NCBI GenBank assembly: GCA_004565275.1
Contig: SDOX01000183.1
Coordinates: forward strand, 604,443-668,442
Direction: 5' to 3'
Source: Nannochloropsis salina CCMP1776
Lineage: Eukaryota; Sar; Eustigmatophyceae; Eustigmatales; Monodopsidaceae
DNA: 64,000 nt
Shown here piece by piece: positions 10,376 to 27,200 of the stretch (position 1 is the stretch's first letter; every line of letters begins with the position of its first letter). A program made the position numbers and the translations under genes. The notes under the pieces were generated by a model, which ran no database searches, had not been told where the DNA came from, and worked only from the letters and a program-made list of their open reading frames with translations.

Positions 10376-11222
10376 GAACGGGCAGGGAGGGGAGCAGGGA
10401 AAGACGGGGGGACACTGAAAGGGGGGAGAGGAGGAGGCTTGTGGGCGTCGCCACGGACGGCACGACAAGGAAAGCGAGGAGAGAAGGGGAGGCGCGGTAG
10501 CTGACACGATGAAGAGGGAAGGTATATATATATACATATATATTTATGTATATATAGTCAGGCCGATGACGCAAGCAATTGCTCTTCTTACAAACTCAGG
10601 ACCAAGATTGTAATCCCTTACGTTTTGTCGAGGGTTTTGATTTGTTGGCAAGCCCATCCACCAAACCTCTCCCGCCACCGGATAAATCCCAAAGTCCCCT
10701 TCCTCCCTTCCCACCCTCCTCCCTTCCTTCCTCCTCGACATGACTGGGGGCTGGCATGGCTCACCCATGCGTCGGCCGTATATCATCTTTCCTTGCTGCT
10801 CATCTCCTTCCGTTTCCTCGCCCCCACCCCTGGCCTTCTGGGCCCATGTTCCTCCTTCCCTCACCGCGCATGTAAATCAACGCGCATTTCACGAGGCGCT
10901 CCCTCGATTTAAAGACACCATTCATGCCCCATCACAATACTGCCCTCCTGTCATCTGAATCCACTCCAATGGCATCCCCACTAGCGCTCACCGGTCGCCG
11001 TCTCGCTCAGTTGCCGTTCCTCCCATTTCTCCCTCCTTCCCATCTCTCTCCTTCTTTCATCTTCTCGTCTTTTTCTCCACCCCCTTTCCCCCAAGAAAAT
11101 TCCTCCTGACCATACCCAGATAGTCCCCCTCTCTGCTCCATGAGGCCCTCCTGGCCCTTCGAGAAAGTTCTTTTTCGAACCACTCCCCCAGGTCTTCCTC
11201 TTTCACCGTTCCCTTCCCACCT
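10376..11222. other. intergenic with AT dinucleotide tract
   Basis: Convergent 3' flanks. An alternating TA/TATATACATA tract lies at about 10522-10558. The rest, especially 10680-11120, is pyrimidine-rich on the plus strand. No gene is supported. Confidence 0.5.
10522..10558. repeat. TA-rich microsatellite
   Basis: An imperfect alternating purine-pyrimidine tract of TATATA/CATA units just downstream of the ankyrin gene. It may serve as a 3'-end or AT-rich UTR element, but only the repeat itself is seen. Confidence 0.8.
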
Positions 11223-15554
<4,332 letters not shown>

Positions 15555-15575
15555 CTTGACACACCGTCCTGTCAT

Positions 15576-17810
15576 ACGTAGAGATGCATAAGGGGTTAGG
15601 ATAGAAACTGGTATTGCCTCATCACCGGGCTGTGAGGGTGAACAGCTGCATGAGAGGAGGTCGAGGAAACGTCTTTTCTCTCCTTCCCCCTTTATCGGGA
15701 CCCCAGGGCATGGAATTGGTAATTGTCAAGCCTTCACTAAACATGCAGAATTCAGGAGAGGTCGTGGGCGTTTTCCATCCGGTTTCTCGTGTCTTTTGTC
15801 AAGTGGTTGGCTGGCGCGACGGGAGCCAGCTGTAGCTCGCCGCCCGGTCTCGATCTAACATCCCAAAGCGCCACCCTTTTCAAATGCTGCAAAGATGCAC
15901 ATGCAAACCACATGTACACAATTCTTTTAAATATCGTGCTGCTGTCTACACATTTATTCGTATTCTAAGCCCGTTGACGCTGGTTTACCGAGTACTGTTT
16001 ATGTGCGGATCTATGTCATAGGCACACACCCCTCTGCCCCAGGAGGTTTTCCTTGCTTGAAGCATTCCAACATTTTTTTTGACGAGTGAGCTCGCTTTAA
16101 TTCAGAAAATGAGGTTTTTTTAAATAATGGGAAGCATTCAAGAGCAAGGCATGGCAAATAAGATCTTCATGAAGGTGTGCGGTGGCATGGTCCTGAAAAG
16201 TAGAAGGAATCGAGGAGGAGGATTTGAGAGGGAAAGCATTTTCTTAAATTTGACATGATTTTTATCGTATGGCTTTCATTTATCGGATTAGAAGAGCTCA
16301 TGGTATGTTTTTTTACCTTTTTCAAAAAGTGGATACACCTTCCGGCTCTCGAGAGGTTAATTGAATCGTCCTTGGAAATGCCTCCCGTATAAACCACACA
16401 TTTTGGTGCTTACTTATTCCACAGACGCCGACATTATTTAACATTTCCATGATAATATACAGGGAAGTTATAAGAGGGGATAAAAGCTGATGGATTTGAA
16501 AGCACAATGTCGTTAAAATGTCAAATAACTTTACAGGTTGGAAACAGAAAAAGGGAGGGAGTGGGAGAACGACCGAGGGAAGAAAATCATGTACATGCCA
16601 GAAGGAGACTTCGTTACTCAAAGATTATGAACTACGATAATCGATTGGCGTTACACAATAAAAAAGACAAGCTACCCTACATTTCTGCCTTCTCACCCTC
16701 CCGCCCTCCACCCACTGCTCATATGGGAGGTCCACGTTAAGACCGAAAAGTTTCACCAACGTCTCGTCCTCTCGACGGCAGCCGGGAAGACTTGCCCATA
16801 CATAGTGCTGCAGCATATATATCATGGGCACGTGGGGCTTGTGCATGTTTGAAAGCGGGGGTAGAATTATCGTCCTTGTGAGACGAGGTGGGGGAGGTTA
16901 AAAGGTAGCCGCCTTCATAAAAAGACTGTGAATAAAGCGGTCCTCACACGGACCTTGTGCTGATACGGTTTTAAAATCTTCTTTGGTCGTGATTGTCAGG
17001 ACCTATGGAAATGAAAGCTCATCCGCCATGTGCTGCAGTGGCCCTACCGTCTGTAGCAGTCGTGGCTGCAATGAACAGATCGATATCACGAACAGTAATT
17101 ATCGGAAGACAACCGAGCTAGTCTTTGCGCATACAGGTACAAAACGGTGCTGCGCCCCTATCACCCCTCGCATTCATGGTCATTAAAATGCCTTATGACC
17201 AATGGAAAATCGTGGTTATCTCATGCATGTAGGCCGTTTTCTTCATTATAATAAAGAATTGAGCCTAAACGTTCGGTCTAATACCCTCCCTTAGCCATGT
17301 CCTCAATGGGATGGGATGAAGGATAAAAAGGTCTCAGATAGGAAGAAAACAACAGATTATTCAGGAAATAGGGATTTATGCGCTACTTTTCTTAGAGATT
17401 ATCACACGATGGTCGTTAAGACCCTTAAGCTGCTGGGATTGCCATCTGTGCGTTATTATGAGGATTATTGTGGCTTCGGCTAAGGTCATCGGGAGCTCGA
17501 GATTGTAGACGTGAATCCTTGTCACTTGTATTGAGATGATGCCGGACTGATACTGTCCTCTTTGTGTCGCTTGCTTTTTCCAATTCCGTTTCTGTCTCAC
17601 TTGCATGTTAGTCGAAGACACTTTGCACAGTTCATCCGTCATAACAAGATGCGAGTCCTAAGTACGATTGATACTTCAACCATTTTGATCTTATGTGGCA
17701 ATTTGTTGACGCGCAATTCCTTCCTTGTATCAATTCCTCCCAGACATTACACCACTGGCGTCAAAGGCATTGGCTTTCTGGCCTTCGTCTTCGTTTCGCG
17801 CGTCATCAGC
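15576..17810. other. intergenic, 2.2 kb
   Basis: 5' flank of purA and upstream region of DPM3. Several short open frames exist, but none shows a family motif, splice structure or codon bias. The frame 17562-17810 in front of DPM3 is open and in phase, but the DPM3 family length argues for the ATG at 17811. Confidence 0.5.
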
Positions 17811-18265
17811 ATGTCTCGTCCGCCCCCCAACCCAGCTCTCTTGGTCCCACCTCGATGGATGGGCCTCCTCCTCCTTTTCACGTTATGCACCGCAGTCTGG
17901 TTCATGCTGTACCTAGATCCTTTGCAGCACTTCCACTTCACACAACCCGTGACGGACGTACTTGAGACGGTGAGGCTGGACACGACGAGGGATGCATTGG
18001 GGGAGGAGACTCATATCGAATGGATATCTTGCCATGTTCGGTGGATCATGTCTGGTCATCTGTTTAACACCACCCATCTCCAAATTCTATTTCCCTGCAG
18101 TTTCCCCTCTGGATTCTGGTTTCGCTGGGCGCGTATGCGCTTGGAAGTATAGGTCTCAGCCTTATGTGTTTTAATACGTGTCCTGAGGCTGTTGTGGCGC
18201 TCTCCGAGGATATAAGACAGGCAAAGGCGGATCTATGGGAAAAAGGCTTAGATATAGACCATTGA
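17811..18265 (+). CDS. DPM3: dolichol-phosphate mannosyltransferase subunit 3
   Basis: Two exons, join(17811..17969, 18101..18265), give 107 aa. The donor is GTGAGG and the acceptor TTTCCCTGCAG. Exon 1 holds the first membrane segment (WMGLLLLFTLCTAVWFMLYL). Exon 2 starts FPLWILVSLGAYALGSIGLS, the second membrane segment, and continues FNTCPEAVVALSEDIRQAKA with DLWEKGLDIDH at the end. This order (hydrophobic SLGAYALG, then a Cys-Pro-Glu-Ala helix and a charged coiled coil) is the DPM3 signature, and the length is close to the 90-110 aa usual for the family. DPM3 anchors the catalytic DPM1 in the ER membrane for Dol-P-Man synthesis, which feeds N-glycosylation, GPI anchors and O-mannosylation. 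Exon 2 alone is below the length most frame scans report. Confidence 0.88.
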
Positions 18266-18917
18266 AAGGTCGCCTGGCTTAATGTGTAGCAACGCAGGGT
18301 ACATGAGGACATCACATCCATACAAACACGCATATCATGAGATGCTTAACAAGCTACTTAAATTGTTGTATTTTCATATTTCTTCTTTTGCGTCATCTTC
18401 CTTGTGCTCTCTTATCCATATCTTGCTTTAATTGACTGCATGAGTGCCCCGAAATTTGGATTGTTTGTGAGGTATCTCTGTCATACCTTGTCCTTCCTTT
18501 CTTATCCTTTATTTTCCATCGTGTACTTTATTATTCCTTTCCTTATCACTCCACTGCCACGGATGAGAGACTTCTGACAGGCACAGCTCCTTGACAAGGA
18601 GGCAGAGAACGTGAATCAGAGAGACAGCTTACAGGCGTTTACGACAGAAGAACCTCCCACGCAGCAGTACCACAAATACCCGTCCTATCATTCTTGAGGA
18701 AATTCTAGAATCCATGTGTCGATACATTCCCAGCTCCCTCTACTTTTCATCAATGTTATTGTTTTATTATAAATTGTCGACGTCACAATGCTGCAGTACC
18801 TGGAGACCAAGCATTATCACGAGATATTCAACAACTGCGAGCGATCTATCCTCGTCTTTTCCTCCTATATTCTTACAGCGTAACTCGTAGCGAATAGGTG
18901 TGTCGAGACCTTCGAAA
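18266..18917. other. convergent 3' flanks, partly duplicated
   Basis: Downstream of DPM3 and downstream of the metalloprotease. From 18601 on it belongs to the duplicated block described separately. No gene of its own. Confidence 0.5.
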
Positions 18918-19029
18918 TCATCGACGGCGGCGGCTTTGACGTTCATGCGGAGAAGCTTGGTCAACCGTCTTCCCCATCTCTGCCAGAGCGTCAACGACCT
19001 CCTGACGCTCAGAAGGCGTCAAGTTTACG
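18601..19029. repeat. duplicated block, copy 1 (3' end of metalloprotease gene)
   Basis: 429 bases that recur at 23364-23792 with a constant offset of 4763 and no indels. I count only about four substitutions (near 18829, 18837, 18912 and 19026). It covers the last 112 coding bases of the metalloprotease and 317 bases of its 3' flank. Confidence 0.95.
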
Positions 19030-21406
19030 AGCTGATGTTCATACACAGTCTCACCCAGGGCCGCCCCTTGAATGAGAGCGTCCTTGATGTTGACTGGACG
19101 TAGCAGGATCGACGTATGTTGCGGGCCGCTCATGGCCGACGCCACACCCAACCCGGGGCACGTAAAGTTGTTCGCTTCCAACACGTTCACAGGGCCCCAA
19201 ATATCAGACATGGCGCCAATCGTGAACCGAGACAGGGGCTGGTCCACTCCCGGGCTCTCGGATAGTGGCGTCATGAGCTCGTTCTCGTAGTCAGCTTCAG
19301 TCCAGTGCCCGCAGTCCGACCCCGCACTACCTGTGCTGGTCTCGATGAGCAGATCCGGCAGTCCTACATCAGGGCAATTGGTTTGGTTGTACTGAGCCAC
19401 GCCTTGGTCACAGATGTAGGAGACGTTGGCGCTGGATCCAACATTACAAGTGGTAGAGTAGCACCCGAGTTCATCCCACACCTGATTTGAGTTGTCACAT
19501 CGTGACCAAGATGTCGAAGAGATGTGAGAGGGAATATGACAGCCGTATCAGCATCAAGATGTTTTGAAAAAGCAATGAGGGCAAGACAAAGACCTACCAA
19601 TCCAAAACCCAGTGCATGAGCCATCTCATGAAGGATAGTGTCCTCCGTAACATCACCAGTATCAAAGAATGTTGTAGAGAACTCCATGGTGGCAGCATAG
19701 GGCTGGAACGATGGAGTTCGAACGAAAGTAGGTCCCGCCGAGCCGAGAACGCCTTGCGGCAAAGTTGCGAGTCGGTAGAAGATGATGATATCGTCAACTG
19801 CACTGTAGTAAGGTCCGAACTCGGGCAGGAAACGCCCATCTGTGAGGTCGTTTGATCCACTGAAGGATACTGACGGTGGAGTAGCTAAGATAATGCCCGT
19901 CCAGCGGGCCTTCGCCGACTGTGGTTGAAAAAGGAGATATCGAAATGGTGAAGCTGAACGCGTGCAAAGGGAGAATAAACCTCATAAAATCATCCAAGAG
20001 TTCTTGCTGGGACTTCTGATATGCTTACAGAAACTTACAATCATCATTGAGTCCATTCGTGTGTCGTTAGGCTGGGCGTTGATCAGCGTAATGTTGAACA
20101 GTGACGTGGGCTGTGGAGTTGGCGCGATTGTAGGGGAGGGAGTAGGAGCCGGGGTGGCACCAGTCGGTGCAGCGGTCGTAGGGGAAGGGGTAGGGGAAGG
20201 GGTAGGAGCTCCAGTCGGTGCAGCGGTCGTTGGTGGGGGTGTTGGGGCAGCCGTAGGGGCAGCAGTAGGGGAAGCAGTGGGGGCTTGGGTAGGAGCTCCC
20301 GTCGGTGCAGCGGTCGTAGGGGAAGGGGTAGGGGAAGGGGTAGGAGCTCCAGTCGGTGCAGCGGTCGTTGGTGATGGTGTTGGGGCAGCCGTGGGGGCAG
20401 CAGTAGGGGAAGCAGTGGGGGCTTGGGTAGGAGCTCCCGTCGGTGCAGCGGTCGTAGGGGCAGCAGTAGGGGCAGCGGTGGGGGCAGCAGTAGGCCCTGT
20501 GGGCGCTGCCGTGGGAGCGACGGTCACAGGGACAAGTCCTTCATATACATCATAGTCAGGATCAAAGATCAGAGGAGTGCATACGCTCAGACAGCAAAAA
20601 CACTGGGTAGCTACCCGATTCCAGCTAAATAAGAAGGGCGAGGATACATTCGCGTTCAGCGAGCAATATTCAAAACAATCCTCCGGTGTAGCAATTACAG
20701 GCGGTAGCTGGCGATGTACAGCACGCCTTGTCTGACTCGCGTCCCGCACCTCATCGCTGTCAGAGCGCATGGATAGACGGCGTGTATTGAACGGTGCCAG
20801 AACGCCTCCTTGCGAGAAACGCTGTCCTCCGCCAAACAACCCAAAAGATTGCGTGGGGTTGACAGTAGGAGCAGGTGTCGGCGCGCACGTTGCAGACTTC
20901 TTAAACTTCCCATATCGCACATGCAAGATCTCCGGATTGGTCAGCGGTGTCTCACAGAAGGTCGACGTCGCGTTCGCAAAGTAAGCAAGACCAGTCACGA
21001 CTAACGTCTCAGGCGCACATTTCTCCACTGCGACCTTGGCTCGGAAGACACGTTTCCCGCCCTTGGGCCTGGTGAAATCGACACCTAACCAGTAGATATT
21101 TGTCACTCCATCCGCGTTTTGTACGATCTGCGGCGCGACAGAGCGCTTGGAAGCCGGACGGGTAGCTGTACGTATGACTGACAAGCCGGTAGGCAAGGCC
21201 AGCTTGAAGGCTAAGTCATCGACAGAGTCCTTGCTGCGAAGTTTGACAGTGATTGTGGCTTTGCCTCTACCAGCTAAGACACCGCGCTTCGAGTCTGGAC
21301 GTGTCTTAGCGGCCAAGAGAATAGTCGGACACTCCTGAGTAGCTACAGGCGGGACCAAGGTGACAAGGAGAAGGGCGAGGCACGAAGCGATGAAGGACAC
21401 CCGCAT
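18918..21406 (-). CDS. secreted leishmanolysin-type metalloprotease with mucin-like stalk
   Basis: Three exons on the minus strand, 20039..21406, 19598..19918, 18918..19481, give 750 aa. A signal peptide ([20 protein letters not shown]) starts at the second in-frame Met. Residues 25-165 form a beta-rich module of unknown name. A Cys-rich WSC/PAN-like segment ([15 protein letters not shown], then CFCC) follows. Next is a stalk of about 120 residues made of Pro-Thr-Ala repeats, probably O-glycosylated. The protease domain begins near AKARWTGII and has the zinc motif [10 protein letters not shown]. The third ligand is likely the His of [16 protein letters not shown], which also carries the Met-turn Met, as in M8 leishmanolysins where the third His is far from HExxH. 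It ends after [13 protein letters not shown] with a basic tail. It is likely a cell-surface or extracellular zinc endopeptidase. The substrate is unknown. Confidence 0.85.
20110..20525. repeat. coding minisatellite (Pro/Thr/Ala stalk)
   Basis: Tandem and nested repeats built on the plus-strand unit GGAGCTCCAGTCGGTGCAGC alternating with GGGGTAGGGGAA units. Larger blocks of about 140 bases are repeated nearly exactly (20200-20320 and 20340-20460). On the minus strand they code for TAAPTGAP and TPSPTPSPT motifs of the metalloprotease stalk. Confidence 0.9.
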
Positions 21407-23363
21407 CGTTCGCTGGCTTGATGACGGCTGTCTTTTTGGGTCAGAGGACAGAGACAAAGAAGACTCAGCTTCAAAGGCCTACGAATAACAGAAACATCAT
21501 ATAGACCTGGCTTGAATGAGTCAAATCAGAGGCGCTCTATGCATCCTGAGATTGCAGTGTTTTGCACCAGCCATATACAGATGTGATTGCGCTGACTTCT
21601 CTAGTGAGCTTTAAACGTATACTTAGACTTTGTTCTGAAACTGGATTTCAATTTGCAATGACATATTAGAGATTGGTGGACTGTATATAGGCAAAAGTCA
21701 AATTCTGTTTCAGCCTTACACACGACTGTAACGGAATTTTGCAAAATGGAGCTTTGTGAGAGCAAAGCTTGCACGTCCTTCTGGTCACTTAATCTCCATT
21801 TCCACTTGCAAGCAAGACTGAATGTCAGGAGCTTGCAAGGAAGACTTAATGTCAGGAGTGATATCAATGAATATACTTGCAAGAGGAGTGAAATTGCGGG
21901 GACTACAGGGAAGTTAAGTGCCCTCATGAAGCTTTCTCGATCAAGCGCTATGTTTCAGTAAGAATATAATCCACGCAATACAGATACTTTTCGATTCCTC
22001 AAATGATATCTAGTAACTTTAAGAAGTGGCTCACATTTTTATCATGTATAGCTTTATACCATTACAGATGGAGAAGTAACGGACGTCAAATGATAAGGAA
22101 CATGTTTAGGGGCCTGTAACGGACACGTAACTGAAAGAACTCAACATTTTAATTCTGAAATAACATTTGCGTTGTGTGTCGGGCGAACTTGCAAGTCACC
22201 ATTTTAAAGAGAGGTCGCAAATATACGAGCCGATTCTTTGAGTCGGGACTCGCGTGTTTCAACGAGATACTTACTTTATTGTGACTAGATGTGAATGGGT
22301 GCTGGAGTCAAGACAGCCTTCCCTAAAACACAGTACTACAAACTCTTCTTCTCTAATATTAAGTACCGGGATGTTCTGAAGACTTAAAGAGGATCATAAT
22401 TGAAAATACATGACGCTTCTATATTGTATGCCCTGTGCCTGGAGCCCTGAACCCTGCCCTTTGCATGCCTGGGCCGCCTTGGTACCTCACTCCTCACAGC
22501 CTCCCAACTTCAACATCGAGCGATGGCAACTCTCTGTAATTCTGTATGTAGTAGTACATGAGTAGACAGGGTAATGAAGATAACTTGCGACATCGCTCTA
22601 TCTCCTCTTCGCATTTTCCCCATCATTGAAGAAATTCGTTGACATCGCGCACCAATAGTCGCTGCGGTAAAGCATTTTAAATGCGTGAACCACGAAACCT
22701 TCGGCGAGAATTTATGCTCTGGTAGAAAAATTTACCTTCGAGGGTCAGACGCTGCAAGATGGCTGACCTTTATTATCGCTTTGACATACAATTGCTTTGT
22801 TGATTTTCCTTTTGCTATCTCCTTAGTGGTCGTGGGCTTACAACGGATGTAAAATTCACATGGAGCCATCTCCCAAAAGAAAAGCGTGATTGCATGCGAC
22901 AAATATTCTTATAAATCTAAGACCTTCTTGCGTAAACAAAATTTTCAGAGGGTCTCTTTTTCGCTTGCAAAAAGACGATTTTCTTTTTACTTCTGCCGTG
23001 TATGTGAAGACAAAGCATAAAAAGGAGCAAAATGTTTCCACTTCAAAGCCTGGTGGATTTACTCGATTAGAGCATGAAAACAGAAAATTACAAAAGTCGG
23101 AAACTCATCTACGCGACTTGATCCTGTAGTGCTTTTCTTTAAGTTATGTATTTGACACAGGTTTTTAACGATTGGGTTACCTTACCGCGCACATTGCTGT
23201 CGCCGCCGCCAAATTGTTTGACTCCTTGCTTGTTTTGTCCCTCACGCACCTCTTTAATCCCGAAAAGCATTTACCCGTATCCCATCTCAGAAAATGCTGA
23301 TGATGAAGTGCAACGAATGAGAGACTCCACCTATCTATAATTTCTTGCGTTGCCTGACGGGCA
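21407..23363. other. intergenic, 2.0 kb
   Basis: Upstream of the metalloprotease. AT-rich. At about 21803-21855 a motif of roughly GCAAG..GACTtAATGTCAGGAG is repeated twice in tandem. No gene is supported. Confidence 0.5.
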
Positions 23364-23792
23364 GGCAGAGAACGTGAATCAGAGAGACAGCTTACAGGCG
23401 TTTACGACAGAAGAACCTCCCACGCAGCAGTACCACAAATACCCGTCCTATCATTCTTGAGGAAATTCTAGAATCCATGTGTCGATACATTCCCAGCTCC
23501 CTCTACTTTTCATCAATGTTATTGTTTTATTATAAATTGTCGACGTCACAATGCTGCAGTACCTGGAGACCAAGCATTATCACGAGATATACAACAACTT
23601 CGAGCGATCTATCCTCGTCTTTTCCTCCTATATTCTTACAGCGTAACTCGTAGCGAATAGGTGTGTCGAGACCTCCGAAATCATCGACGGCGGCGGCTTT
23701 GACGTTCATGCGGAGAAGCTTGGTCAACCGTCTTCCCCATCTCTGCCAGAGCGTCAACGACCTCCTGACGCTCAGAAGGCGTCAAGTTCACG
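23364..23792 (-). pseudogene. duplicated 3' fragment of the metalloprotease gene, copy 2
   Basis: Near-identical copy of 18601-19029. It retains the last 37 codons of the protease frame and the stop plus the 3' flank. The sequence beyond position 23792 is unrelated to the protease gene, so nothing upstream of those codons is present. It cannot encode a protease. It looks like a recent segmental duplication or an insertion of a 3'-truncated piece. Confidence 0.9.
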
Positions 23793-24214
23793 GGAGAAAG
23801 TGCTGTGCGTAAGCTTCTCTTGGCTTTTAGCTTCGCCGTGTCAGACAACAATTACACGTCGCTGGCAAGGGAAAAAGCACAGTCAAATAAAAAACAAGTA
23901 AAGAGGGCAATATCATTTCATTTATCTCTCCAAACATCTAAGAACCGCTAGCTGTGTTCAATTCTTGCATGCCTTTCTGCTCTTTACAAGTAGTGTAGAT
24001 GAACGTCTACAGGAAGACGACGTCTAAATAAGAGAAAGCAAGAACTTTTAAAATAGGTTATGAGTTTTAACATGCCTTGCGCCACTATTTTTATGCAAAA
24101 CCCTCGTCATGGGAATGCTCAGGTCCCCGTTTTATTATTCTTTCCCTCTCCTTTTCTGTGCAATTTATTTCGCTCGCTCAATCACTTGATCTTCCTTGAA
24201 AATCAACTCAAGGT
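23793..24214. other. intergenic
   Basis: Between the duplicated fragment and the 3' end of the RCC1 gene. AT-rich. Nothing recognised. Confidence 0.4.
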
Positions 24215-27200
24215 CTATTGACTGAAAGACGTGCATGCTGAAGCGTTAGATACAGCGGTTTCTTCCCAAAATGACATGGAGGAAAAAGCTACAGACACTA
24301 GGCAGTCATCTACTTCTTGGTCCTCATCTTGATCGTCCTCCTGATCCATCCCTTGATCACCGCCTTGCCGAGAAATCGATATCGACAAGTCGTGAAAGGA
24401 GGAATGGTGTTGTAGACGCCGAAGCGCAAAGAAAAGGTCATGTGGAAGTGCTTCTGCAAAATCTGTCGGGGAATGAGACATGCCACAAAAAAGAAGGATA
24501 ACGAAAGGCAGGTGAAAAGGATTGTTAGCAATACCAGAAACGAGCCCTTCCTTCGAGGGATAAGTGGGCCTCCAAGCACTCAAAGGAGACAATGGAAAAG
24601 ACAGAAGATGATAGAAACTTTACCAATATGACGATAAAGGGACCAATTTTGCGTGATGAATTCCAGGCAGTACTCTGTCAGAGGAGGGATTCGATGCGCC
24701 CCCACGAGCATAACTAGAAAAACGGTGAATGGAAGAAGAAAAGCGAAGTAGGGTAAGGAATTAGGGAAAGTTGAAACGGAAGGCACCCCCAACCCAGAAC
24801 CACAAAGGAGGAAAATAGTAAGCACCCGTGCAATTGTTTCCACAGGCCACATCTTTAATGACCCGACGAGTGGCACGCATCGTCTGGGGATGAAGAGAGC
24901 ACAAAGAAAGATGTAAAAGTCAGGAGTGAGATGCTTGGTCTTTGAAAAAGTGGTCAAAGGTGAGACATTTGATACGGAGGACTTTTGATGGGACACACTC
25001 GGCATGGAGCTTGAGGAAAGGTATTCAACAAAAAAATTTGTATGACGAAGTGATCCTACGCTAGTCGCACCTGATTCAAACGCGGATACACCTCGTTCCG
25101 CGAGTCACCATGGCCGAGCTGCCCTCTTGCCCTGTCGATACGACATCCAAAAAACATCAGTTGCAATTTTGGTACCTTCCGCATTCCTTCTCCGTATTTT
25201 TTCTCCCATCCTTCCTTTCCCCTACTCCCGCCCTACCCAGCTCCAAAAGTATAGACTTCGTCATTGTTCAACAAGGCGGCGGAATGCTCACCGCCGCAGG
25301 CAAATTGTTTGACTTTTTGCTGACCCCCCGTCTGGAGGTCTGTACTCGGTGGAACAATCGCGTAGGAAAAGGGGTTACAGAGAAGTTCTTACGACGGGTG
25401 GGGGATCTAGGCTGCACGGAAGAGGAGGACGACAGACCACGAAATAAACGCAAGGGAAGAGTTTAAATAGAAAAAGAGAAACCGGAATAAAAAGTGAGGA
25501 GGGGGTAAAAGGAAGACAAAAATTACCTGTGATGACACGAAAGTGAGCCAGGTAGGGGTGGTTGCGTTCGTTTCTCTCAAAATTTTTCGGATCGCCGAGG
25601 CCCAGCTGTCCTTGAAAATTGCTGAAGACGGGGAGAGAGCGGGCACAAAACCGGTGACGCAAAAGAAAGAAAGCTAGGAGGTGGGGAAGGAGGTAAGAAG
25701 AGGAAGAAAACAAGGATACGTACCGGCCACATATATACACGTCGCCATTCCCGCACACCACGGCTGAATGACCCCATCCAGCAATCACCTGGGGGGGATG
25801 ATAAGTGATTACATGTAGACTATCATGTCAGTAGGTCCAGATGACAAAGAAACGTGCTTCTTAACTATCATTCCATAGTCGGTCTCAGACAATCGCCTTT
25901 GCTCCCTCTTCTCCCCTCGCCTCTCTCCCTTTCCACCTTCTGTATCCGTAAGGGCGGGCCACCCCCTGTGAGAGTCTTGACACGCCGAGGGGTGGGGAGA
26001 AAATGGGCCCCTTCATTGTTCCGCGGGACCTCCTCGTTGTTCGTGTAGCCGAGCTGCCCGACTCGGTTGTGACCCCACGTGTAAACCTGGGCCAGAGGAG
26101 ACATGGGCCGGGGGAGAGGTTTAAGCAAGGGAGGATTGGTGGGAGGAGGGTTCAGGACAAGGACGCTGGTAAGTGGGCAGTGTGGTCACTGAGAAAACAC
26201 CGACGTGACCGAAGCCTCGGCCAACGCTCGGTGTAATGCTTGACACAGACCGAGAAGAATTCTAGCATGAACGATGATATTTCTGAGGAGGAGGAGAGGA
26301 AACATCGGGAGAAGAAAGCCACAGTACAGCATTCCATGGAACAAAGAAGTGGGAAAGAAAGCAAGGGATGGTAGTAAAAAGGATACCTCGCCCGTGGTAC
26401 TGAGAGTAATGGTGTGGTAGCCTCCCGGTCCCACAGAGACTTGCGCGAAGAGCTGCCCTTGGAAGGCATCAAGATGCAGGGGCGAGAGCACGTCCTGAGG
26501 AGGGAAGGAAAAAGGCAGAAAGGGGACAAAACGTGGTTATTCATTCAATCACCATGCCCGCATTGTTTTTCCTCATACTTGCTGTACCGGCAAGGGGAGG
26601 ACATAATAAGAAAGGAAATGGAAGGGAGGAGGCAGGGGAGGGAAGGGGAAAAAAAGCGCCGTCTCCGACCTGCTGAAGGCCATGACCAGTATACTCGCAC
26701 TTGCCCCAGGAGAAAATACGACCGTCCTCCAACAATGCACAGGTATGAACGGAGCCCGCAAAAATCTCCTTGACGGGGTAGCGGGCCAGGTCCTTCACGT
26801 GACCTGAAGGAACGGAGGGAGAGAGGGAAGGAGGGAGAGGTGTTCAATGGGCTCCTTTAGCCCAAGAAGAAACCCCGAAGCCCTCTTTCCCTTGTTTGCT
26901 TCCTCCCTACCTGGTCGCATCTTGTCCAGCTCATCCCCAAGGCCCAGGCGGCCATTTTCCCCCGCCCCCCACGTGTAGACTTGCCCCTCCGTGGTGACCG
27001 CCGCGGTGTAGGCAAAGCCACAGGCAACCTGACGGGGAGAGATAGGACAGGAGAGGGATCGCAGGGGGTCCGAAAACAGACAAAGAAGGAAGAGACAGGA
27101 GTGAGGCGTGAGACACGGGCACGTCCCGTCCTTTGCTGGACCTTCGACCCATTGGCCGGCTTGAGCCCACGCCGGGCGAGGGCGGACAGGGAGGAGAAGG

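Noticed and set aside
17562-17810. N-terminal extension in frame with DPM3
   Set aside because: It would make DPM3 much longer than the family and adds a leader with no likeness to DPM3. It is better read as 5' UTR.
19962-20555. Plus-strand frame rich in Gly, Val and Ala (VGAAVGEGVG repeats)
   Set aside because: It is the reverse-frame shadow of the Pro/Thr/Ala stalk repeats of the minus-strand metalloprotease.
24580-25005. Minus-strand frame that looks like a multi-pass membrane protein
   Set aside because: Its hydrophobic parts come from reading pyrimidine-rich introns. The real exons in other phases complete the RCC1 protein (VIKDVACGNNCT, then VMLVGAHRIPP).
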